From DAONDZ01 sp964517555 (lineage in GTDB: Bacteria > Patescibacteriota > Patescibacteriia > Patescibacteriales > UBA12465), in NCBI GenBank assembly GCA_964517555.1, contig CAZFEF010000021.1, positions 1 to 11,465 of the forward strand: a DNA stretch of 11,465 bases. The letters run 5' to 3'. Below, piece by piece: positions 1-6,103 of the stretch. The first letter of the stretch is position 1. Each line of letters starts with the position of its first letter. The notes under the pieces were generated by a model. The model was not told where the DNA came from. It saw only the letters and a program-made list of their open reading frames with translations, and ran no database searches. Both the position numbers and the translations under genes were made by a program.

Positions 1-67
1 CCAATAGTCCAATGATGGCTATCACTACCAATAGTTCTACTAGGGTGAAGGCTTTGAGTTTTTTCAT
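1..67 (-). CDS. type IV pilin-like protein, N-terminal fragment (cut by window edge)
   Basis: Only the first 22 codons lie in the window, starting at the ATG at 65-67. They encode MKKLKAF followed by TLVELLVVIAIIGLL, the class III signal peptide of type IV pilins and pseudopilins: a short basic leader, a cleavage site (Ala6/Phe7), Glu at mature position 5 and a hydrophobic helix that anchors the subunit in the membrane and later packs in the pilus core. The gene starts 33 bases after the stop of the 484-aa pilin and is probably co-transcribed with it. No Shine-Dalgarno sequence precedes the ATG. The residue before the cut is Ala rather than the usual Gly. Nothing can be said about its head domain. 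Confidence 0.85.
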   Translation of the reverse strand, partial: MKKLKAFTLVELLVVIAIIGLL

Positions 68-100
68 GGGTCAGTTTTTACAACTTTAATTTGAAAAACA

Positions 101-1555
101 TTAGGGAGATAAAGAGACGCAAATATTATCAACCCAACTAAAATTACCACTTTCCCAACTTGGATTAAGCCTTATTCTCAAATCAGTTCCCGACGGCGTG
201 GGTATGTCTAATATTGAGTATTCTTCAAAGCTAGTAGTTATTGGGAAAGAGCAAGCGGTGTAATTTTGTTGCCATGAATGGGTATTACAATCATAGTATC
301 CCTGATTATCTTGAAGCGTTACTGTAACGTACTGGAATGGAGAAGCAGCTGACGACTTCGCAAATAGCTTTAAATCAAAATTACTTATAGGAGTTGCTAA
401 ATCGGTGTATGCACTAGCTCCCCCTGCTCCTCCATTGGTAATTTTCATTGAATATTGTCCTTCATAAACATGGGCGGGGTCATTTTCTAGCTCTACTATT
501 GCATCAGGAGCATTTACCCAAAAACTCCAACCACTCGGAAAGTCATACCAACTTTCCAAAGAATAATCAACAATCAAATTATTGCCATCATTATCTTTGC
601 TAAAAACTACATTATCGACGAAAACATCTTCGTTCATACTAAAAAATACAATAGAGATTTCTTCTCCATCACCCACCACATTAGGAATTACAAATTCACT
701 ATAATTTAATGTAAGAGCAAGGGGAATCGAATAATCAGGCCCGAAGGGGTTAATACCAGCGTCCCATTGATTTAAAGTAAAGTTCCAAAAGGTAGTACCA
801 TTATTCTTTGCATATAATACTGTTAGATCGTTACTACCCTTGGCATATACCCTGGTAGTATAGTTTGATCCATTGTCTAATGTGATATTATAATTGATCA
901 TCGAGGCATAATTACCGCTGCCTTGAAATTCAACAGCATAATCACCAATATAAGAATCAGTACTTTTGATTGGGGCGCTGGGCGGGTAGCTGGACATATC
1001 TTGTGTATTTAGGCCTTGCAGTTGCCAGTCATCGTTGCTTAAATTATTGCCAATGGCCTCCAGCCCAGTATTAGAGTTTAGACAGATAACCCCTCCACCA
1101 CCACCGATGTTGATATTGCCACCAGGATTGTTCTGCACTATCCCTGGGGCTAGGTTGCCGATACCTCCGCCTAAGCAGAAAGATAGGGTATAGGAAGCAC
1201 CACCATCAGTCTGGGCATAGGAGAAAGCATTGGTGGTACCATCGCAGCTACCATCGGCTGGAGCAGGGGCTGAAGGGATAACAGCTAAGTAGGTATCAGT
1301 CCCATCAGGAGAGGTTAGCGAACCGGTGGCCCATTCTAGATCAGTGGGGTATCTACCATAATCGTTAAGAAACATCTCTAGAGCTGTAGAAATTTGTCTG
1401 ATGTCTGCTACCCTCTTAGCATCTCTAGCTTTAGCTCTAGCACTCTGGAGAGCGATAACTGAAAGAGTAGCTAAGAGACCAATGATAGCGATGACTATGA
1501 GGAGTTCGACGAGAGTGAAGGCTTTGGGTTTTAGTTTTTGGGGCCTAACATTCAT
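101..1555 (-). CDS. type IV pilin-like protein with two C-terminal carbohydrate-binding-like modules
   Basis: A 484-aa surface or pilus subunit. Residues 1-12 are a basic leader and residues 13-35 the hydrophobic pilin helix beginning FTLVELL (Glu17 is mature Glu5). The predicted prepilin peptidase cut is Ala12/Phe13. Residues 36-135 form a small pilin globular domain with one cysteine pair (Cys104, Cys127) that could form a disulfide. A glycine run at 151-155 makes a hinge. Residues 157-484 contain two related beta-rich modules resembling the CBM4/9 or galactose-binding jelly-roll fold; the second has the pattern NNLIVDYSLESW, then FPSGW, then YEGQYSMKI. Typical pilins are 130-180 aa, so this is a stalk plus an added head. 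The head may bind sugars or another cell surface; that is inference from fold resemblance. It has its own likely promoter, and the next pilin follows after 33 bases. Confidence 0.85.
   Translation of the reverse strand: MNVRPQKLKPKAFTLVELLIVIAIIGLLATLSVIALQSARAKARDAKRVADIRQISTALEMFLNDYGRYPTDLEWATGSLTSPDGTDTYLAVIPSAPAPADGSCDGTTNAFSYAQTDGGASYTLSFCLGGGIGNLAPGIVQNNPGGNINIGGGGGVICLNSNTGLEAIGNNLSNDDWQLQGLNTQDMSSYPPSAPIKSTDSYIGDYAVEFQGSGNYASMINYNITLDNGSNYTTRVYAKGSNDLTVLYAKNNGTTFWNFTLNQWDAGINPFGPDYSIPLALTLNYSEFVIPNVVGDGEEISIVFFSMNEDVFVDNVVFSKDNDGNNLIVDYSLESWYDFPSGWSFWVNAPDAIVELENDPAHVYEGQYSMKITNGGAGGASAYTDLATPISNFDLKLFAKSSAASPFQYVTVTLQDNQGYYDCNTHSWQQNYTACSFPITTSFEEYSILDIPTPSGTDLRIRLNPSWESGNFSWVDNICVSLSP
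104..1087 (-). repeat. tandem duplicated beta-rich module within the 484-aa pilin
   Basis: Residues ~157-320 and ~321-484 of the pilin align to each other by eye. Matching points are YIGDYAVEF with YEGQYSMKI, RVYAKGS with KLFAKSS, a Trp-containing strand (WNFTLNQW with CNTHSW), and a closing strand VFVDNVVFS with FSWVDNICVS. Both have the order typical of a CBM4/9-like jelly roll. The copies are divergent at sequence level, so the duplication is old or the modules were recruited separately from one family. Confidence 0.5.
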
Positions 1556-1573
1556 AGGTTTATTTAGTCTAAT

Positions 1574-1601
1574 ATTATAGCATAATGATTATTTTTTGCA
1601 A
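1574..1601 (-). promoter_or_regulatory. extended -10 promoter for the 484-aa pilin
   Basis: On the minus strand the sequence reads TTGCAA, 16 bases, then TATAAT preceded by TGC (TGCTATAAT at 1574-1582). This is a perfect extended -10 box with a 4/6 match at -35. The start would fall near 1567, about 12 bases ahead of the ATG. Most of the element lies in the 33-base gap and the -35 box sits in the last codons of galU. The pilin pair could therefore be transcribed independently of the glycosyltransferase operon. Confidence 0.6.
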
Positions 1602-2467
1602 TTGCTCAGACTTTTAATATATTCCTTCAACTCCGCTCCAATCTCCTGGTCTTTCAATCCTAATTTTAAAGTGGCCTTAATAAAATTAAATTTGCTGCCA
1701 GTATCCAACCATTCACCCTCAATCTTTTTGCCATATATCTTTTCCCCTCTCTCTAGCATCAAATCAAAGGCATCGGCCAATCTAATCTCTCCGGATCGGC
1801 CCTCTTTTATGTCGGCTAGAATCTGAAAAATCTCTGGAGTTATAACATAAATACCAACGGCGGCCAATGTTGAAGGAGCCTCATTAACCTTTGGCTTTTC
1901 AACGAACTTTTTGATCTCATAGATCCCATCGCCCAAATCGATTCCATCGATTACCCCGAACTTATTCACCTCGTTCTTGCCTACTTCGGAAAGGCCGATA
2001 ACCGGACAACCATACTTTTCGAAAACATCAATCACTTGTTTGGCTGGAGATATCGGAGCATCATACAAGGTATCACCAAACATTACTAAAACAGCTTCGG
2101 ATCCGACCACATGACTAGCACAGTTCACGGCATGTCCATCGCCCAAAGGAATGGGCTGGCGAACATAGGAAAATTTAGCCAAAGAATCTATCTCCCGAAT
2201 CTTCTCCACTAAATCCATTTTGTTTTTTTCCACTAAAGTTTTCTCTAATTCAAAAGAATAATCAAAATGATCCTCGATGGCTCTTTTGCCGCGACCAGTA
2301 ACAAAAACTATTTCTTTGATACCAGCCTTAACTGCATCTTCAACCAAATATTGAATGGCCGGCTTGTCCACAATCGGCAACATTTCCTTGGGCTGAGCCT
2401 TGGTGGCCGGCAAAAACCTAGTGCCGAAACCGGCTACCGGCAAAATTGCTTTGGTGATTTTATTCAT
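1589..2467 (-). CDS. galU: UTP--glucose-1-phosphate uridylyltransferase
   Basis: A 292-aa cytoplasmic enzyme that makes UDP-glucose from UTP and glucose 1-phosphate, the sugar donor and precursor for surface glycans. The N-terminal nucleotide-binding signature is clear: GFGTRFLPATK at 13-23, then PKEMLPIVDKP at 26-36. Further family landmarks are GDGHAV (109-114; GLGHAV in most GalU), GDT (131-133) at the metal-binding position where others have PDD, the EKP motif with conserved Lys191, and GEWLDTG (251-257). Length matches bacterial GalU (about 290-300). Its ATG overlaps the stop of the upstream glycosyltransferase by 8 bases, which suggests translational coupling, and no Shine-Dalgarno is present. 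The neighbours imply that its product feeds the three glycosyltransferases or an enzyme converting UDP-glucose further. A related nucleotidyltransferase specificity cannot be excluded. Confidence 0.92.
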   Translation of the reverse strand: MNKITKAILPVAGFGTRFLPATKAQPKEMLPIVDKPAIQYLVEDAVKAGIKEIVFVTGRGKRAIEDHFDYSFELEKTLVEKNKMDLVEKIREIDSLAKFSYVRQPIPLGDGHAVNCASHVVGSEAVLVMFGDTLYDAPISPAKQVIDVFEKYGCPVIGLSEVGKNEVNKFGVIDGIDLGDGIYEIKKFVEKPKVNEAPSTLAAVGIYVITPEIFQILADIKEGRSGEIRLADAFDLMLERGEKIYGKKIEGEWLDTGSKFNFIKATLKLGLKDQEIGAELKEYIKSLSNCKK

Positions 2468-3281
2468 ATTGTTTAAAAAAATTGTTATTAACTTTTTTCT
2501 TGAAATTAAACGAGCACCATTTCCAAAAATATTTCAGCCACGACCTGATATGTTCTCTGGCCAGACGATCACGAAAAGGAGCGATATACCAAGGCCACCT
2601 AGCACTGCGGCGAGCATGATCATGGATCACTACGGCTCGAGGGATATAGACCACTTTCTTTTTGGCCCTCCAAGCACGACGACAAAGATCAATATCTTCA
2701 AAATACATAAAATAGCGTTCATCAAAACCCTCAAAACCATCGCGCCGGATAATCAAGCAAGAGCCCATCAGCCAATCAACCGCCATAGTTTCATCATGCG
2801 GCTGGTCAATCATCAAAAACCCATCTCGACTGGCGGCAAAATAGTCACCTAGAAAAGTTCGGCGAAGTATTGGAGTATAAAAACGCGGGAAACGAGCACA
2901 GGAATACTGCAGAGAACCATCAGGATTAAGCAGCTTCGGACCAGCGATCAAAACATCTTCATGTTCTTCTAAGTGATCATATAAGATTCGAATCGCACCT
3001 GGCTGTACTTGGGTATCAGGATTCAAAATCAATAGATAACGACCTCGACTGTTTTTAATCCCTAAATTATTACCCCCACCCATTCCCCAATTTTTCTGAC
3101 TATAAATCAACTTCAAATGAGGGTACTTAACCACTAAATCATCCAGTTGGTCATCAGAATTATTATCCACCAAGATAATTTCCCACTCCAAACCGGACAG
3201 ATCAGACGCGACAATCGCATCCAAACACTTCTGAGTCTTGGCTCGGCTGAGATAATTGACGATGATGATTGATAAATCCAT
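2460..3281 (-). CDS. family 2 glycosyltransferase (rhamnosyltransferase-like), third of three
   Basis: A 273-aa GT-A fold glycosyltransferase, most like the WbbL/RfbN-type rhamnosyltransferases that add a sugar to a lipid-linked or surface glycan. The N-terminal strand LSIIIVNY (3-10) leads to the nucleotide-binding motif VDNNS (38-42). NPD at 87-89 is the metal-binding triad equivalent to DXD. The acceptor-side signature FDERYFMYFEDIDLCRR lies at 186-202 with the probable catalytic acidic residues Glu195 and Asp196. There is no membrane segment; the basic C-terminus (Lys- and Arg-rich, 236-263) could sit on the membrane. It starts one base after the preceding glycosyltransferase stops and overlaps galU by 8 bases. 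The family is secure, the sugar and acceptor are unknown. Confidence 0.88.
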   Translation of the reverse strand: MDLSIIIVNYLSRAKTQKCLDAIVASDLSGLEWEIILVDNNSDDQLDDLVVKYPHLKLIYSQKNWGMGGGNNLGIKNSRGRYLLILNPDTQVQPGAIRILYDHLEEHEDVLIAGPKLLNPDGSLQYSCARFPRFYTPILRRTFLGDYFAASRDGFLMIDQPHDETMAVDWLMGSCLIIRRDGFEGFDERYFMYFEDIDLCRRAWRAKKKVVYIPRAVVIHDHARRSARWPWYIAPFRDRLAREHIRSWLKYFWKWCSFNFKKKVNNNFFKQYE

Positions 3282-3282
3282 A

Positions 3283-4347
3283 TTAGATATATAACAAAAA
3301 AATAATCTTCCTAACTATAAACCAATAAATTGATAAACCAAAATTAGCTATTTTCAGTGGCCAACTAGCTACTTCTTGATAACTAATAGTGCCAGACATT
3401 AGTTTTATCATCTCGCGATCCCGACGCACTCTTTGATTCTGTATTATTTGCCGGGATCGGACAATTTCCGACCAATTAAAGGGGTTGAAAAAAAATCCCC
3501 AAACCGCCAACTTCTTCTTAAACCAACCGGAACGCAAAGCAAAGACAGCTAAGCCCAATTCCATAATTATACCAGCCGGGATAACGAGCAACAAGGTAGC
3601 CAAACGATAGTTTTTTAAAATAGCCAATAAACGATTGCGATCCATGTAATAGTACTTGGAAATAGAGCGGCTAAATTCATAGCGATGATAGACTAGGGCT
3701 TGAGGCGCCAAGACACAACGATAACCCAACAACCAAAGACGCCAACCCAGGTCCTGGTCTTCATTATACATCCAAAATCTTTCATCGAATAAGCCGACCC
3801 TTCTTAGGGCAGCGGCTCGGAACATAACAGCGGCGCCAGAAGGATAAAAGATGTCTTTCACGGTTAAATCCTGGTGATGACTGGCTAATTCGCGGTAGCC
3901 CAGACAATAACCGAACCCCAAGAAATGAGTGGCATTCCCTAAACTATTAATCCGATCGGTTTCCGGATGAAGTAATAGTTTGGCCTGAGCGGCCCCAATT
4001 TCTAAATCATCCTCCATTACTGCCACTAGACGGCTAATAGCCTTCGGGTCGATAATAGTGTCTAAATTTAAAAGAAAAATATAATCATAATCCCAAGCTA
4101 AAGCTAATTTCATGGCGTCATTATTACCCTTAGCAAAACCATCATTATTAACATTGCGAATAATTTCTGCCCCTGGAGCAGTTTGTTTTAAATAGGTAAA
4201 ACTAGCTTCAGTGCTGGCATTATCTACCAATAAAACTTTTAACGGACCACCATAGTCCTGGCGACTCAATCCGTGATAACAATCGGCTAAATATTTTTTG
4301 GCATAATCCTGGTAATTTACCAAAATTACAGCTACTTTCTTTTCCAT
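3283..4347 (-). CDS. family 2 glycosyltransferase with C-terminal membrane segments, second of three
   Basis: A 354-aa GT2 enzyme. I place the start at the ATG at 4345-4347 (MEKKVAVILVNYQ), because the frame can be extended upstream to 4416 but those 23 residues only shadow the end of the preceding gene and break the normal beginning of the fold. From that start: VDNAS at 41-45, LNLDT at 93-97 (DXD equivalent), and LFDERFWMYNEDQDLGWR at 186-203 with the acidic pair Glu196-Asp197. Unlike its two neighbours it has hydrophobic stretches at about 251-271 and 333-354 that look like membrane anchors. It overlaps the preceding gene by 16 bases and is followed after one base by the next glycosyltransferase. 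It probably extends a membrane-bound glycan on the cytoplasmic face; donor and acceptor are unknown. Confidence 0.87.
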   Translation of the reverse strand: MEKKVAVILVNYQDYAKKYLADCYHGLSRQDYGGPLKVLLVDNASTEASFTYLKQTAPGAEIIRNVNNDGFAKGNNDAMKLALAWDYDYIFLLNLDTIIDPKAISRLVAVMEDDLEIGAAQAKLLLHPETDRINSLGNATHFLGFGYCLGYRELASHHQDLTVKDIFYPSGAAVMFRAAALRRVGLFDERFWMYNEDQDLGWRLWLLGYRCVLAPQALVYHRYEFSRSISKYYYMDRNRLLAILKNYRLATLLLVIPAGIIMELGLAVFALRSGWFKKKLAVWGFFFNPFNWSEIVRSRQIIQNQRVRRDREMIKLMSGTISYQEVASWPLKIANFGLSIYWFIVRKIIFLLYI

Positions 4348-5183
4348 AAATGAAAAATTAACAAACTCGGCAGCCAGGCCAACCACAAAACCCCGGTAGC
4401 CACTGGCCCTTGCCATTTAGCAAAATACTGCAACATGGATCGACGGAAATATTTCTGCTTGCGCCCAGTGCCAACCTGGTTAAAACTCTGACCGACATAA
4501 TCAATGGCTTTGGCGGCTGGCGTGTACCAAACCTCCCCACCCAAGCTTATCACCTGACGGCAGAAATCTACCTCCTCAAACCAAATGAAATAACGCTCAT
4601 CTAATAATGGTGGATCAAAGCCGCTAATTTTTTTCCAAGACTGACGATTGATTAAGAAAAATGAACCTCGCACTGAATCCACGGCTTGAGGGCGACTATA
4701 ATCAAAATTTTTATTCAAATAGCGATTAATTATTTTAGGACAAAAATGGGGTAACTTTAAAACGATAGCTAGCTGATCGCTTAATTTTGGAAAACGCCTA
4801 ACCTGATCAATATTTTCTCCTAAAACGTCAACCAAGCGGCCGCCGCAAACTGTCGCTTGTTGATTGTTGCTAGCGAAGCGCCAAAAATTATACAGAGTTT
4901 CCGGAAAAACCCGCATGTCCGGATTAAGCAACAAGAGATAATCTCCCTGAGCAATCTTTAAGGCTTGATTATTAGCCTTAGCAAACCCGAGATTATCCTG
5001 ATTGGCTATCAGTTTAACTTCAGAAAAATCATTAGCCACCATGGCCGCCGAACCATCACTAGAATTATTATCCACCACTATCACCTCAAAAGCCAAGTCG
5101 CCAACAGAAGAAGCTAGGGCCTGCAAATTTTGCCGTAATTTTTCTTTGACGTTATAGGAAACAATAATTACTGATAGATTCAT
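4332..5183 (-). CDS. family 2 glycosyltransferase (rhamnosyltransferase-like), first of three
   Basis: A 283-aa GT2 enzyme of the same subfamily as its two downstream neighbours. It starts with the strand MNLSVIIVSYN and has VDNNSSDG at 37-44, LNPDM at 86-90 (DXD equivalent), a VRGSFFLINR strand at 171-180 and the block FDPPLLDERYFIWFEEVDF at 189-207. In that block the usual Glu-Asp pair is Glu-Glu (203-204). In related enzymes a His comes before the next GQS motif; here it reads DYVGQS, without the His. The final 20 residues are hydrophobic and end in LWKRK, suggesting membrane association. This is the only gene in the window that ends with TAG. It lies 5 bases after the DUF167 gene. Specificity cannot be assigned. 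Confidence 0.88.
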   Translation of the reverse strand: MNLSVIIVSYNVKEKLRQNLQALASSVGDLAFEVIVVDNNSSDGSAAMVANDFSEVKLIANQDNLGFAKANNQALKIAQGDYLLLLNPDMRVFPETLYNFWRFASNNQQATVCGGRLVDVLGENIDQVRRFPKLSDQLAIVLKLPHFCPKIINRYLNKNFDYSRPQAVDSVRGSFFLINRQSWKKISGFDPPLLDERYFIWFEEVDFCRQVISLGGEVWYTPAAKAIDYVGQSFNQVGTGRKQKYFRRSMLQYFAKWQGPVATGVLWLAWLPSLLIFHLWKRK

Positions 5184-5188
5184 AAAAA

Positions 5189-5461
5189 TTAAATGATGAT
5201 TTTAATCAATTTAATCCTCTCGGCCGCTCCACTTAAAATACTAATTTGCTCCGGCCGAACCTGAAAAGTAGTAGCTAAAAATTTTAACAAAGATTTATTG
5301 GCCCGGCCGCCCTCAGCCGCGGCGCGAATATCAATCTTAACTGTCCCGTCAGAGAGAATACTATTTAATCCTTCAACCTTAGCCCCAGGATGAACTTTGA
5401 CCCGTAAATAGAGGCAACCTTTAGCTTTTAATTCCAGCTGCTTTTGAGATAAAAAATCCAT
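5189..5461 (-). CDS. DUF167 / YggU (UPF0235) family protein
   Basis: A 90-aa protein with the complete DUF167 pattern: a strand LRVKVHPGAK (19-28), the strand VKIDIRAAAEGGRAN (41-55) with the conserved G-[KR]-A-N, the helix SLLKFLATTF (57-66), and a final SGAAERIKLIKI segment. The family is widespread and small, with known structures but no established biochemical role. It is the first gene of the minus-strand operon and the glycosyltransferases follow 5 bases later. In many genomes DUF167 genes sit near unrelated genes, so the position is not evidence of a role in glycan synthesis. Confidence 0.85.
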   Translation of the reverse strand: MDFLSQKQLELKAKGCLYLRVKVHPGAKVEGLNSILSDGTVKIDIRAAAEGGRANKSLLKFLATTFQVRPEQISILSGAAERIKLIKIII

Positions 5462-5509
5462 AGAGTTAATTACCTACAGTTTAGCCCGAAACAAGCCAAA
5501 AAGCAACCG

Positions 5510-5538
5510 TTTTTATCATTTAACACTCCCTTTGTCAA
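5510..5538 (-). promoter_or_regulatory. promoter of the DUF167-glycosyltransferase-galU operon
   Basis: On the minus strand a perfect TTGACA (5533-5538) is followed after 17 bases by TAAAAA (5510-5515), which is preceded by TGA to give an extended -10. The start would be near 5503, leaving a leader of about 42 bases before the ATG at 5461. It occupies nearly the same DNA as the plus-strand promoter at 5520-5548. Confidence 0.55.
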
Positions 5539-5548
5539 TATTTATTAT
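5520..5548 (+). promoter_or_regulatory. promoter of the deoxypyrimidine nucleotide operon
   Basis: TTAACA (5520-5525; 5/6 match to -35), a 17-base spacer, then TATTAT (5543-5548; 5/6 match to -10). The expected start near 5555 gives a leader of about 40 bases before the ATG at 5595. The purine-rich AAGGA at 5571-5575 lies 19 bases before the ATG, too far to act as a normal ribosome binding site. No hairpin or riboswitch-like fold is evident in the leader. Confidence 0.55.
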
Positions 5549-5594
5549 CTTGCCAAAATGTACTACAATGAAGGAAGAAAACTAAACTAAAAAT

Positions 5595-6092
5595 ATGGCT
5601 CAAACCAACGGTTATCATCGCCCCTCCTGGGACGAATATTTTTTGAACATCATCGACTTAGTCGGCAGTCGTGGCTCTTGCGATCGAGGTCGAAGCGGCT
5701 GTGTGATCACTAAAGAGAAAAGGATTATTTCCACCGGTTATGTCGGCTCCCCTTCTGGGCTACCTCATTGCGACGAAGTTGGTCATGAAATGCATACCAT
5801 CGTCAACGAAGACGGCACTCAATCCCGTCATTGCATCCGCACAACCCATGCCGAGCAAAACGCTATCTGCCAAGCGGCTCGTTTCGGGGTCTCTTTGGAA
5901 GGCGGCACCTTATATTGCAAAATGACCCCTTGTTATACTTGCGCTAAAATGATCATCAATGCCGGCATCAAAAAAGTGGTTTGCGCCAAAGACTATCACG
6001 CCGGCCAAAGAAGCAAAGAAGTTTTTAAAGAGGCTGGGGTAGAATATATTTTAGTGGATCCAGAGATGGTGGCTTATGCCGATACTAAATAA
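5595..6092 (+). CDS. dCMP deaminase family protein
   Basis: A 165-aa zinc-dependent cytoplasmic enzyme predicted to convert dCMP to dUMP, the substrate for thymidylate synthesis. The catalytic motif THAEQNAI (84-91) supplies zinc ligand His85 and proton-shuttle Glu87. TPCYTCAK (111-118) supplies Cys113 and Cys116. Upstream are ISTGYVGSPSGLPHCDE (45-61), a hallmark of dCMP deaminases of the ComEB/T4 type, and a Cys/His set (Cys59, His64, Cys80) that may form a second metal site. The region around residues 30-38 reads DRGRSGCVI where most relatives have R-x-V-G-A-V-I. Length is typical (150-180 aa). It opens the operon, and the ThyX-like gene follows after 11 bases, supporting dCMP over a free cytidine or tRNA substrate. 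Other deaminase specificities are less likely. Confidence 0.9.
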   Translation: MAQTNGYHRPSWDEYFLNIIDLVGSRGSCDRGRSGCVITKEKRIISTGYVGSPSGLPHCDEVGHEMHTIVNEDGTQSRHCIRTTHAEQNAICQAARFGVSLEGGTLYCKMTPCYTCAKMIINAGIKKVVCAKDYHAGQRSKEVFKEAGVEYILVDPEMVAYADTK

Positions 6093-6103
6093 TATCAAAA
6101 ACT

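Noticed and set aside
2400..2852. 150-codon open frame on the plus strand across the galU/glycosyltransferase junction
   Set aside because: It runs antisense to two genes with intact family motifs, has no recognisable domain, and its composition looks like a mirrored reading of those genes.
4348..4416. Upstream extension of the second glycosyltransferase by 23 residues
   Set aside because: The extension overlaps the preceding gene deeply and adds residues before the strand that normally starts a GT2 fold. The ATG at 4347 gives the usual N-terminus.
5564..5569. TACAAT as -10 box for the nucleotide operon
   Set aside because: No acceptable -35 lies 16-18 bases upstream, while TTAACA-17-TATTAT is a better pair.
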